In this document: positions 11,435 to 25,195 of the stretch, one piece after another
Layout of the letters: each line of letters starts with the position of its first letter
How positions within the stretch are numbered: the first letter of the stretch is position 1
Source of the DNA: Massilia brevitalea
GTDB lineage: Bacteria > Pseudomonadota > Gammaproteobacteria > Burkholderiales > Burkholderiaceae_D
Direction: 5' to 3'
NCBI RefSeq assembly: GCF_030711405.1
Contig: NZ_JAULSI010000004.1
Span: forward strand, 1 to 64,000
DNA: 64,000 nt
Notes under the pieces: model-generated
Database searches by the model: none
What the model was told of the DNA's origin: nothing
The model's input: only the letters and a program-made list of their open reading frames with translations
Position numbers and translations under genes: made by a program

Positions 11435-11897
11435 ATGGGCCATCACGTTCGCATCCTGCGCACCCTGTCCGGCACAACCATACCGATCCATCGCCCCCGA
11501 AATCGAGCGTGCCCTCGCCAGCATGGGCGGCAAGCTGGCTTTCCTGCCAGGCAGCGAAGGCGGGCACATCGTCATGCCTGCCCTGGACGACGCGCGCGAA
11601 TGCATCGTGTGCGAACCCGACGCGTTGTGGGCGCGCAATCCCGACGAGCGCCTGCTGGAAGCGATGATCGAACTGGCGCGCCTGCTCGGTGCGCGCGTGC
11701 GCAACGACGACTTCGAGACCTTCCGCAGTCTCGACGAGTGCTACCTGCATCCGGACGACCGCGAGGCTGCCCTGGCGGCGATCCGCCCGGGGCGTTCCGC
11801 TCCGCGCCGCGCCAGGGTGATCGCATGCCTGAAACTGCTCTTGCTGGCGACGGTTGCGGCCATCGCCCTGTACCGCAATTTCCAGGGCCCAGGCTGA
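11435..11897 (+). pseudogene. Frameshifted small membrane-anchored hypothetical protein
   Basis: The sequence reads as one protein split by a one-base shift. ATG at 11435 gives MGHHVRILRTLSGTTIPI; near 11485-11492 (GATCCATCGCC) the coding signal passes to the next frame, which continues APEIERALASMGGKLAFLP...GGHIVMP through to a TGA at 11895. The second part has a well-formed acidic helical region (ERLLEAMIELARLLGARVRNDDFETFRSLDE) and a single C-terminal membrane helix (IACLKLLLLATVAAIALYR). Deleting one base restores a product of about 153 residues. It could be a natural decay event or a sequencing error. No family was recognised. Confidence 0.55.
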
Positions 11898-12019
11898 TCC
11901 GGCAACGTTGCCCGGACGGCTCGCTTTCCGCCGTTTCGCACATGCCGCAAACTTGGCCGAAAAGCAAGCAACAAATGGTATGATGCGGCTTTCATCGATT
12001 CCCGAATAGCCGAAGCACG

Positions 12020-15000
12020 GTGCGACTATCTTCAATTAAATTGTCGGGATTCAAGTCTTTCGTCGATCCCACCAATTTCCAGGTACCTGGGCAACTGGTC
12101 GGCGTGGTTGGCCCGAATGGATGCGGCAAGTCGAACATCATCGATGCCGTACGCTGGGTGCTGGGCGAATCGAAAGCGTCGGAACTGCGCGGCGAGTCGA
12201 TGCAGGACGTAATCTTCAATGGCTCGACCCACCGCAAGCCTTCGGGCCGGGCCTCGGTGGAACTCGTGTTCGACAACAGCCTGGGCAAGGCTGCCGGCCA
12301 GTGGGGCCAGTACGCCGAGATCGCGGTCAAGCGCACGCTCACGCGCGACGGCACCTCGACCTATTACATCAACAGCCAGCCGGTACGCCGGCGCGACATC
12401 CAGGACATCTTCCTGGGCACCGGCCTCGGCCCGCGCGCCTACGCCATCATCGGCCAGGGCATGATCGCGCGCATCATCGAGTCGCGCCCGGAAGAATTGC
12501 GCGTCTTCCTGGAGGAAGCGGCGGGCGTCTCGAAGTACAAGGAACGGCGCCGCGAGACCGAAAACCGTTTATCCGATACGCGCGAAAACCTGCTGCGCGT
12601 GGAAGACATCCTGCGCGAACTGAACGCGAACCTGGAAAAGCTCGAGGCGCAAGCCGCCGTCGCCAACCGCTTCCACCAGCTGCAAAGCGACCAGGAAGAA
12701 AAGCAGAAGCTGCTCTGGCTGCTGCGCAAGAACGAAGCCGAAGCCGAACAGAAGCGCTGGTTCCGCGAGATGGAAGAAGCGCAGACCAGCCTGGAAGAGC
12801 AGACCGCCAAGCTGCGTAACGTCGAGCTCGAACTCGAACACCTGCGCCAGCATCACTTCGCCGTGGGCGACCGCCTGCACACGGCGCAGGGAGCGCTGTA
12901 CGCCACCAACTCGGAAATCGGCAGCCTGGAAGCGCAGATCAAGTTCGTGATCGAGTCGCGCACGCGCTTGCAGAACCAGCTCGGCACGCTCGCCGCCCAA
13001 CGCGATGGGTGGCTGGCGCAGGCCGGTGAATACGAAGAGCAGATCGAGGAAGCCAGCTTCAACGTCGAGGAACTGGCCGCGCGCGCGGAAGGCGCGCAGA
13101 TCGCGGTGGAAGCGGCCGGCGAACGCCTGCCCGAACTCGACACCGCCTGGCGCGAAGCCCAGCGCAAGGCCGAGGAATCGCGCGCGCGCATCATGCAGAT
13201 CCAGCAGCGCATCGAGCTGGCTGCCGCGCATGGCCGCAACGCCTCCAATATCCTGAACGGCCTGGCCGTGCGGCGCGAGCGCCTGCAGGCGGAAAAGAAC
13301 GCCCTCAGCCCGCCGGACAGCAGCCACCTGGCCAACCTGCGCATGCAGCTCGAGGAAAAGCAGCTAACGCTTGAAGAACAATCAATGCTGCAGGAAGAAG
13401 CGGGCGAACGCCAGGAAGCGGTGGAAACCGAGCGCCGCGACGCGCACGCCCAGGTCCAGCAGGAGTCAGGCGCGAACGCCAAGCTCGAAGCGCGTCTGTC
13501 GGCGCTGAAGCAGATGCAGGAACGGGTGCAAACCCAGGGCAAGGTAGCGCCCTGGCTGCAGAAGCACGAGCTGGGCGGCCTGCCGCGCCTGTGGCAGCAG
13601 GTGCAGGTGGAAGAGGGCTGGGAGACCGCGCTGGAAGCCGTACTGCGCGAACGCACCGGCGCCCTGGAGGTATCGAACATCGACTGGGCCAAGGCTTTTC
13701 TCGCCGATGCGCCGCCGGCGCGCCTGGCCCTGTATTCGCCGGCGCCAGGCGCGCCCGCCGCTGCCGAGGCCCCGGGCCTGAAGCCCTTCGCCAACCTGCT
13801 GAAACTGAACGACCCCGGCCTGCGCGGCGTGCTGAACGACTGGCTGCACCTGGTGTTCGTGGCCGAGGATGCGGCCAGCGCCTTTGCCGAGCGATCGCGC
13901 CTGCCGCAGGGCGGTGCTTTCGTCACGCGCCAGGGCCACATGGTGTCGTCGTCGAGCGTGCGTTTCTTCGCACCCGACGCCGAGCAGGACGGCATGCTCG
14001 GCCGCCAGCACGACATCGACAACACGGCAAAACAGCTGCGTGCACAAGCCCTGCTGCTGGACGAAGCGCGGAGCCGCGCCACCCGCGCCGACGCCGCCGT
14101 CACCGACTTGCAGCGCCGTTTGCAGGATGCGCGCACGCGCGTCGGCACGCTCACGCGCGAGGTCCACGCGCTGCAGATCGAGGTGGTGCGCCAGAGCGAA
14201 GTCGAGGCGCGCTTCAACCAGCGCAGCCACCAGATCGACCTCGATTTGAGCGAGATCGGCGCCCAGGAAGCCGAGCAGCAGCAGGTCAAGGCGGAAGCCG
14301 AAGAGCAGTTCGAAGTGCTCGACATGGAACTGGCCGAACTCCAGGGCAAGCATGAAGATGGCCAGACCCTGTTCCTGCAGCGCGAAGCGGCGCTGGCCGA
14401 GGCGCGCGACAAATTGCGCGACCTCGAACGGGGCGCCCAGGAAGCGCTGTTCGCCGAGAAAACCGCCCGCGCGAAGATCGAGGAACTGCGGCGCAGCATC
14501 GCCACCGCCCGGCAGCAGGCGGCCCAGGTGGCGGAAAGCCTGGCGAACGGCCAGTCCGAACTGACGGCGCTCGAATCCGGCACTGCCCACGAAGGCTTGC
14601 AGGAACTGCTGGAACGCCGCACCGCCCAGGAGCGCGCGCTGGCCGACGCCCGCCATGAGCTCGACCAGGTGGCCCAGCAACTGCGCCACGCGGAAGAATC
14701 ACGCATGGGTAACGAGCGCGGTTTGCAGCCGCAGCGCGACCGCATCACCGAAATGCAGCTGAAGGAACAGGCCGCGCGCCTGAACCAGGAGCAGTTCGCC
14801 GAAGCGCTGGCCGCCACCGGCGCCGACGAAGCGCAATTGAGCGAGAAGCTCAATCCCGAGCTGAAACCCCAGTACCTGCAGGGTGAAGTCACGCGTTTGA
14901 CGAATGCGATTTCGGCGCTGGGCGCGGTGAACCTGGCCGCGGTGGACGAACTGGCCACGGCCACCGAACGCAAGCGCTTCCTCGATGCGCAGAACGCGGA

Positions 15001-15540
15001 CCTGAACGAGGCGATCGCCACGCTGGAAGATGCGATTCGCCGCATCGACAAGGAAACGCGTGACCTGCTGCAAGACACCTTCGAGCGTGTGAACACGCAT
15101 TTCTCGGAGCTGTTCCCGATCCTGTTCGGCGGCGGCCAGGCACGCCTGGTGATGACCGGCGACGAGATCCTCGACGCCGGCGTGCAGGTCATGGCCCAGC
15201 CGCCGGGCAAGAAGAACGCGACGATTCATTTGCTGTCGGGCGGCGAGAAGGCGCTGACCGCGACGGCGCTGGTGTTTTCGATGTTCCGCCTGAATCCGGC
15301 GCCGTTCTGCCTGCTGGACGAGGTCGACGCGCCGCTGGACGATTCGAACACCGAGCGCTTCTGCCGCATGGTCAAGCGCATGTCGGAACATACCCAATTT
15401 CTTTTCATCTCCCATAACAAGATCGCCATGGAGATGGCCAATCAACTGATCGGTGTGACGATGCAGGAGCAGGGCGTATCGCGCATCGTGGCGGTGGACA
15501 TGGAGTCCGCCGCCCACTTCGCACAAGAGGCACAAGCAGC

Positions 15541-15544
<4 letters not shown>
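12020..15544 (+). CDS. smc: Chromosome segregation ATPase SMC
   Basis: Structural maintenance of chromosomes protein, which forms the ring-shaped condensin core acting on DNA with ScpA and ScpB. It has 1174 residues, full length. The N-terminal ATPase half carries Walker A GPNGCGKS (31-38). Long coiled coils flank a hinge at roughly 510-650. The C-terminal half carries the LSGGEK signature (from about 1072) and Walker B with D1100-E1101 (CLLDEVDAPLDD). The start is GTG at 12020 (MRLSSIKLSGFKSF, the expected N-terminus). Its stop overlaps the zipA start by four bases (ATGA), so the two are translationally coupled. Confidence 0.97.
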
Positions 15545-19102
<3,558 letters not shown>

Positions 19103-19137
19103 AACAATACCAACAATAGTAATAGAGGACATCATTC

Positions 19138-20013
<876 letters not shown>

Positions 20014-20029
20014 GTGAAGGAGTAACATC

Positions 20030-20566
20030 GTGGCCATCCGCGAAATATTGAAGATGGGCGACCCGCGCCTGCTGCGCGTGGCCGAACCGATCACCGCCTT
20101 CGGCACGCCCGAGCTCGACAGCCTGGTCGCCGACATGTTCGACACCATGCACGCGGCCAACGGCGCCGGCCTGGCCGCGCCGCAGATCGGGGTCAATTTG
20201 CAGCTGGTGATCTTCGGCTTCCAGAGCAATGCGCGCTACCCGGACGCGCCGCAGGTGCCGGAAACCGTGCTCCTGAATCCCGTGCTCACGCCCTTGTCCG
20301 ACGACATGGAAGAGGGCTTCGAGGGCTGCCTCTCGGTGCCCGGCCTGCGTGGCAGCGTGCCGCGCCATACCCGCCTGCGCTACGAAGGCGTGGACCAGTA
20401 CGGCAAGGCCATCCGGCGCGAGGTCGACGGCTTCCATGCGCGCGTGGTGCAGCACGAAGTCGACCACCTGCTCGGCATCCTGTATCCGATGCGGATCCGG
20501 GACTTTTCGCGCTTTGGCTTCACCGAAGTGATGTTTCCCGGCCTCGACCCCAGGGCCGACGATTGA
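20030..20566 (+). CDS. def: Peptide deformylase
   Basis: Removes the N-formyl group from nascent proteins. It has 178 residues with all three motifs: [10 protein letters not shown] (45-54), EGCLSVPG with metal ligand C100, and QHEVDHLLG with H142, E143 and H146. The start is GTG at 20030 behind AAGGAG (20017-20022). This copy stands after galU rather than next to fmt, so it is probably one of two or more deformylases in the genome; which is the main one cannot be told from here. Confidence 0.93.
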   Translation: MAIREILKMGDPRLLRVAEPITAFGTPELDSLVADMFDTMHAANGAGLAAPQIGVNLQLVIFGFQSNARYPDAPQVPETVLLNPVLTPLSDDMEEGFEGCLSVPGLRGSVPRHTRLRYEGVDQYGKAIRREVDGFHARVVQHEVDHLLGILYPMRIRDFSRFGFTEVMFPGLDPRADD

Positions 20567-21060
20567 GCGCCGCCGCCTGGCCGGGACGGGCCTTCCTGCT
20601 GCTGGCGCTGGCCGCGCCGCTGGCGCAGGCCGATGAACTGTTCACCAAAATCGAGGCCGGGCCGAAACGCGAATTCTGGATCGACAGCGGCTTCCGGACC
20701 GCGCACTTCGACAGCGACAAGCGCCTGAACGGCAACAACAAGGGCCTGGGCGTCGAATACCGCTTTTCAGGCACGGCGGCGGCCGTCGCCGGCCGCTTCC
20801 ACAACAGCGACCGCGCCTGGTCGAACTACGCGGGCGTGCTGTGGCAGCCGTATGCGGTGGGCCCGGTGCGCGTCGGCACCGCGCTGGCCGCCTTCGACGG
20901 CTACCCGAAGATGCGCAGCGGCGGCTGGTTCCCCGCCGTCATCCCCACGCTGACCTACGACTACGGGCGCGTGGGCGTCAACGTCGGCATCATCCCGAAC
21001 TACAAGAACCGGCTGTATGGCGGGATTTCGCTGCAGTTGAAGGTGAAGGTCTTCGAATAA
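20563..21060 (+). CDS. Small outer-membrane beta-barrel protein, PagP-like in style
   Basis: A 165-residue protein with a signal peptide (cleavage likely after PLAQA, about residue 23). The mature part alternates polar and aromatic residues and ends in a beta-type tail ([14 protein letters not shown]). The C-terminal third ([31 protein letters not shown]) recalls PagP-type small barrels, but the PagP catalytic residues cannot be assigned with confidence. The start is TTG at 20563, which overlaps the deformylase stop by four bases. Function unknown; an outer-membrane location is inferred. Confidence 0.6.
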   Translation: MSAAAWPGRAFLLLALAAPLAQADELFTKIEAGPKREFWIDSGFRTAHFDSDKRLNGNNKGLGVEYRFSGTAAAVAGRFHNSDRAWSNYAGVLWQPYAVGPVRVGTALAAFDGYPKMRSGGWFPAVIPTLTYDYGRVGVNVGIIPNYKNRLYGGISLQLKVKVFE

Positions 21061-21062
21061 TT

Positions 21063-21267
21063 GTCGGCATTCGGGATTCGGCATTCGGCATTCGGCGTAG
21101 GGCGTAGGGTGGGCACTTGTGCCCACGCGGTCTCACGGTTCGCATGCCGGCGCCGTCGATCGATGGCGTGGTTTTCAAATGGTGCGGCCGCGTGGGCTCA
21201 AGAGCCCACCCTACAAAGCAGCGCTGGCCAGTAACGATCACCGGTGGGGACGAGTACCCACCCTACG
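21063..21267. repeat. Three extragenic palindromes and a short tandem repeat
   Basis: Palindromes lie at 21104-21130 (GTGGGCAC/GTGCCCAC), 21188-21214 (GTGGGCTC/GAGCCCAC) and 21241-21267 (GTGGGGAC with GTACCCAC, one mismatch). Before the first, a degenerate microrepeat of TTCGG(C/G)A units and GTAGGGC runs from 21063 to 21103. They fill the gap between the beta-barrel gene and the convergent DUF885 gene; no gene is seen in it. Confidence 0.8.
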
Positions 21268-21281
21268 CACTCCGGCAATCT

Positions 21282-23036
21282 TCACCCCGCCGGATACGGG
21301 CTCTTGCCCCCTTCGGCAATGAAGCGATCAATCCGCTCCTGCAGCACCGGCAGCGGCACCGATCCCAGCTGCAGCACGGTGTCGTGGAAATGCCGGATGT
21401 CGAACTTCGCGCCCAGCGCCTTTTCCGCCCTGGCGCGCGCCTCCATGATCGCCATCTGCCCCAGGTAGTAGGACAGCGCCTGCCCCGGCCACGAGATATA
21501 GCGGTCCACCTCGGTCGTGATCTCGTGCTCCGACAGCGCCGTGTTCTCGCGCAGGTAGGCTTGCGCCTGTTCGCGGGTCCAGCCCTTGGCATGGATGCCG
21601 GTGTCGACCACCAGGCGCGAGGCGCGCCAGGCCTGGTAGCTCAGCATGCCGAACACTTCGTACGGCGTCTCGTAGATGCCCATCTCGGTCCCCAGGCGCT
21701 CGGTGTACAGCGCCCAGCCCTCGCCAAAGGCGGAGATGTAGGCTCGGCGGAAGCGCGGCAGGCCCTTTTGTTCCAGCGCCACCGGCATCTGGAAGGCGTG
21801 GCCGGGCGCCGATTCGTGCAGGGTCAGGGCCGGCAGGCTGTACAGGGCGCGCGCCGGCAAATTGTAGGTGTTCACCAGGTAGACGCCGGGGCCGCCGCGG
21901 CCCGCCGTGTAGTAGGGCGCCTGGTCGTCCGGCACCGGCAGGATCGCGAAGCGCTGGCGCGGCAGGTAGCCGAAGTACTGGCCGGCCTTGGCGTCGAACT
22001 TCTTCGCCACCCAGGCCGCGCGCATCAGCAGTTCTTCCGGCGTCTTCGCATAGAAACGCGGGTCGGTGCGCATGAACTGCAGAAAGGCCGGGAAGTCGCC
22101 CTTGAAGCCGGTCTGGGCGATGGTCGTCACCATCTCGGCGCGGATCTTCGCCATCTCGGCCAGGCCGATGCTGTGGATCTCGTCGGCAGTCATGCCCGTG
22201 GTGGTGTACTCGACGATCTTCGACTGGTAATACGCCTTGCCGTCCGGGAGGCGCTCGGCGGCCAGCACCTCGCGCGCACCCGGGATGTATTCCTCGCGCA
22301 TGAATTTCAGTACACGCGCATACGCGGGCTGCACCTGGCTGCGGATCGCGTCCACGGCCTGGGCGCGCAGCGCGGCCTGCTCGGCGGCCGGCATCGATGC
22401 CGGCATGGTCTTGAACGGCGTGTAGAACACGGTGTCCTCGGGCGCGGCGTCGGCCACCGAGGCCAGCGAGGCGTCGCGCCCGCTGAGGGTGACCTTCGGC
22501 GGCGTGAAGCCGCGCGCCAGGCCGGCGCGCATGTTGTCGAGCTGTTCGCCGAAGTAGCGCGGGTAGCTGGCCAGCTGCGCGAGGTAATTGGCGTATTCCT
22601 CGCGGCTGGCGAAGCCCTGGCGCGCGCCATAGGCGACGTCGGTCCAGAAGGCGCTGTCGGCGTTCAGCGGCTGTTCGTATTCGCGAAAGCGCAATTCCTC
22701 GACAAAGGCCGCGACCTGGGCGCGGTAGACCTGGTAGTCGAGCCGCGCCGCCGGCGACAGGCCGGCCTGGGGCAGTGCGTCGAGCTGGCGCAGCACGCCC
22801 TGGAAATAGGCCAGGCGTGCCGCCTGGGTCTTGGCATCGACGTGCGGCAGCTCCGGGCGCACCTTGCCGCGCGTGTCGTCGTCGCTCGCCAGGCGTTCGC
22901 CCACGCGCCACTGCCATTCGGCCTTGTAGATGCTTTCGAAGCGGGCGTCCACCGCCGTGTGTGCGGGCGCAGCCTGCGCGCTGCTTGCCACCAGGATTCC
23001 TGCAACGGCCAGGGCCGCGACCAGCGTGTGCTTCAT
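21282..23036 (-). CDS. DUF885 family secreted zinc metallopeptidase
   Basis: A 584-residue protein with a signal peptide (cleavage near SSAQA, about residue 22), so it is exported to the periplasm or beyond. The DUF885 core carries the HExxPGH-type zinc site (LHESAPGHAFQ) and the downstream FGEGWALYTERL segment, which supplies a further acidic ligand. These features place it in the M32-like gluzincin relatives, predicted peptidases of unknown substrate. It is a single-gene unit, divergent from the KaiC-like module. Confidence 0.88.
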   Translation of the reverse strand: MKHTLVAALAVAGILVASSAQAAPAHTAVDARFESIYKAEWQWRVGERLASDDDTRGKVRPELPHVDAKTQAARLAYFQGVLRQLDALPQAGLSPAARLDYQVYRAQVAAFVEELRFREYEQPLNADSAFWTDVAYGARQGFASREEYANYLAQLASYPRYFGEQLDNMRAGLARGFTPPKVTLSGRDASLASVADAAPEDTVFYTPFKTMPASMPAAEQAALRAQAVDAIRSQVQPAYARVLKFMREEYIPGAREVLAAERLPDGKAYYQSKIVEYTTTGMTADEIHSIGLAEMAKIRAEMVTTIAQTGFKGDFPAFLQFMRTDPRFYAKTPEELLMRAAWVAKKFDAKAGQYFGYLPRQRFAILPVPDDQAPYYTAGRGGPGVYLVNTYNLPARALYSLPALTLHESAPGHAFQMPVALEQKGLPRFRRAYISAFGEGWALYTERLGTEMGIYETPYEVFGMLSYQAWRASRLVVDTGIHAKGWTREQAQAYLRENTALSEHEITTEVDRYISWPGQALSYYLGQMAIMEARARAEKALGAKFDIRHFHDTVLQLGSVPLPVLQERIDRFIAEGGKSPYPAG

Positions 23037-23189
23037 GTTGCTCCTCGTTTTTCTCTGGATTCCGAATAATTGCTAGTTAACATTATGTGCCAAGGCTTTG
23101 TCGGCGCATGTTTTTTCTTTCCATACCAACAGAAAGCATTGTTTTCTCACGTTGCGCTGTCCTTTTATAAAAATTGTCGGTATTGCCTC

Positions 23190-23195
23190 TATAAT
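23190..23195 (+). promoter_or_regulatory. Possible -10 element of the KaiC-like operon
   Basis: A perfect TATAAT sits in an AT-rich stretch about 42 bases before the first in-frame ATG of the operon. No good -35 box is found at the right spacing, so the promoter may need an activator. It favours the start codon at 23237. Confidence 0.35.
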
Positions 23196-23236
23196 TGAGG
23201 ATCAGCCAGCCAGTCGGCGGGCCGTGCACACTTACA

Positions 23237-23713
23237 ATGACAGCTGATCAGCAAGCATGGACCAGAAAAAATGACGCGGAGCTTCCGCCGTCTGATAAAG
23301 CCGACATGACGAACAGGAAAGAAACGACCACACCCATGCAAACGCATGAGCAGGCAGACGCGGGCGCGCAGCCGCCCGGGATCAAGCCCTGGCTGCGCCT
23401 GGGCGAGCAGCTGACGCCCCTGATCGGCGACAGCGGTTTTTGTGTGTTGTTCGGGCGCGCCGTGCGGCTGACCTCGGTGCAATTTGGTGGCCTGCAAGGG
23501 TGCGACCCTTCGAAACCCACTTCCCACCTGTTCGCGTCCCTGACCAGAACCCTGAACGAGCTAGGACCGGAGCAGGCAGCGCTGGCGAATGCCGCGCTGC
23601 TCGACACTTTTACTAAGCAGCTGGGAAACCTGATCGGCGCAGCGTTGACGAAGCAACTGTTACAAGACGCAATGGGCGGGGACGGGCAGAAGCATGAACA
23701 GGAGCAGAAGTAA
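23237..23713 (+). CDS. Small hypothetical protein of the KaiC-like module
   Basis: A 158-residue protein (from ATG at 23237; ATGs at 23306 and 23336 are alternatives and no start has a strong ribosome site). The first 50 residues are charged and probably disordered. The core from about 60 (WLRLGEQLTPLIGDSGFCVLFGRAVRLTSVQF) is helical and ends in a basic, Gln-rich tail. It abuts the KaiC-like ATPase gene with no gap (TAA directly followed by ATG), so the two are translated together and the proteins probably act together. No family is recognised. Confidence 0.7.
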   Translation: MTADQQAWTRKNDAELPPSDKADMTNRKETTTPMQTHEQADAGAQPPGIKPWLRLGEQLTPLIGDSGFCVLFGRAVRLTSVQFGGLQGCDPSKPTSHLFASLTRTLNELGPEQAALANAALLDTFTKQLGNLIGAALTKQLLQDAMGGDGQKHEQEQK

Positions 23714-25183
23714 ATGAACGACAAAGTAGCCTTGGGACTGCTGAAAACAGGCGTGCCGGGACTGGACACGCTGTTGGGTGGCGGACTCCCCGAATTCTCG
23801 TTCAACCTGGTTGCCGGGCCACCGGGCAGCGGCAAGACCACGCTGGCGCACCAGATCATGTTTGCGCTGGCGACGGGCGAGCGCCGCGCCCTGTTCTTCA
23901 CCGTGCTCGGCGAGCCGCCGCTGAAGATGCTGCGCTACCAGCAGCAATTCTCCTTCTTCGACATGAGCAAGGTCGGCCCGGCGATCCGCTACGTCAACCT
24001 GGGCGAAAACCTGCGCACCGGCGACTTTTCCGGCGTGCTCGAACGCATCATGGCCGAAGTCGAAGCCTTCCAGCCTTCGCTGGTGTTCGTCGATTCCTTC
24101 CGCTCGGTGGTCCAGACCGCCAAGGGCGGCAACGAAGGCGTGGCCGATCTGCAGTTCTTCATCCAGGAACTCGGCACCCGCATGACCACCTGGCAGGCCA
24201 CGACCTTCCTGATCGGAGAGTACATGCACACCGACCCGGAAGCCAACCCGATCATGACCGTGGCCGACGGCATGCTGTCGCTGACCCAGGCCCACGAGCA
24301 CAGCACCGTGGTGCGCAAGATGCGTGTGGTCAAGATGCGCGGGCGCGCCCACCTGGCTGGCTCGCACAACTTCCGCATCACCGACGACGGCCTGCGCACC
24401 TATCCGCGCATCCTGCCGCCGCTGGCGGCCGACCGCCACCCGGGCGGCATGATCGACCGCGAGCTGCGCCGCATCCAGACCGGCACGCCGGGGCTGGACA
24501 AGATGCTCAACGGCGGCCTGCCGCAGGGCCACATGATGCTGGTGGCGGGGCCGACCGGCGCCGGCAAGACCATCCTCGCCACCAATTTCCTGCGCGAAGG
24601 GGTGGCCCAGCGCGAGAAGGGCGTGGCCATGTTCTTCGAGAAGGGCACGCCGCGCCTGCGCAACGCCGAACTGGCGGACATGGTGCAGTCCGGGCAAGTG
24701 GCGGTGGTCGAGAGCCGCCTGCTCGACCTCACCGTGGACGAACTCATCGACGAACTCGAACATACCCTGCGCCGCACCGGCGCCAAGCGCCTGGTGATCG
24801 ATTCGCTGTCGGAGTTCGGCCTCTACATGGCGCCGGAATTCCACGCCGATCTGCGCCTGTCGGTGTTCCGCATGCTGTCGGTGGTGGCCAAGCATGGCGT
24901 CACGGCACTGGTGACGATCGGCCTCGACGACATGTTTACCGAGCTGCGTTTCAGCCAAGCGAATATTTCCTATCTCACCGACGCAGTGGTTGCCCTGCGC
25001 TATGCCGAGGTCGAGGGACAACTGCAAAAATTCATGTCGGTTGTCAAGGTACGCGGTAGCGACCACAGCAGGGATGTGCGCGGCTACCAGATCACCGACG
25101 CCGGCATCGAGGTCGACGAATTGCCGACCGGCGTCGAAGGGACGCTCACCGGCGGCTCGGTGCTGCGCGCGCCGGTGCGCTAA
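23714..25183 (+). CDS. KaiC-like double RecA-domain ATPase
   Basis: A 489-residue protein with two tandem RecA/KaiC-type ATPase domains. Walker A is GPPGSGKT (35-42) in the first and GPTGAGKT (279-286) in the second, each following a KaiC-like TGxPGLDxxLxGGLP opening (TGVPGLDTLLGGGLP and TGTPGLDKMLNGGLP). The autophosphorylated Ser-Thr pair of cyanobacterial KaiC is not seen, and there is no KaiA or KaiB nearby, so a clock role is not supported. The protein is cytosolic. The gene lies between a small unknown protein and a hybrid histidine kinase, which suggests that ATPase state is read out through a two-component relay. Confidence 0.9.
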   Translation: MNDKVALGLLKTGVPGLDTLLGGGLPEFSFNLVAGPPGSGKTTLAHQIMFALATGERRALFFTVLGEPPLKMLRYQQQFSFFDMSKVGPAIRYVNLGENLRTGDFSGVLERIMAEVEAFQPSLVFVDSFRSVVQTAKGGNEGVADLQFFIQELGTRMTTWQATTFLIGEYMHTDPEANPIMTVADGMLSLTQAHEHSTVVRKMRVVKMRGRAHLAGSHNFRITDDGLRTYPRILPPLAADRHPGGMIDRELRRIQTGTPGLDKMLNGGLPQGHMMLVAGPTGAGKTILATNFLREGVAQREKGVAMFFEKGTPRLRNAELADMVQSGQVAVVESRLLDLTVDELIDELEHTLRRTGAKRLVIDSLSEFGLYMAPEFHADLRLSVFRMLSVVAKHGVTALVTIGLDDMFTELRFSQANISYLTDAVVALRYAEVEGQLQKFMSVVKVRGSDHSRDVRGYQITDAGIEVDELPTGVEGTLTGGSVLRAPVR

Positions 25184-25195
25184 GGAGAACTGGGA

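Noticed and set aside
23714..25183. Circadian clock KaiC
   Set aside because: No kaiA or kaiB is near, and the clock Ser-Thr phosphosite pair is not seen; the double RecA architecture alone does not show a clock role.
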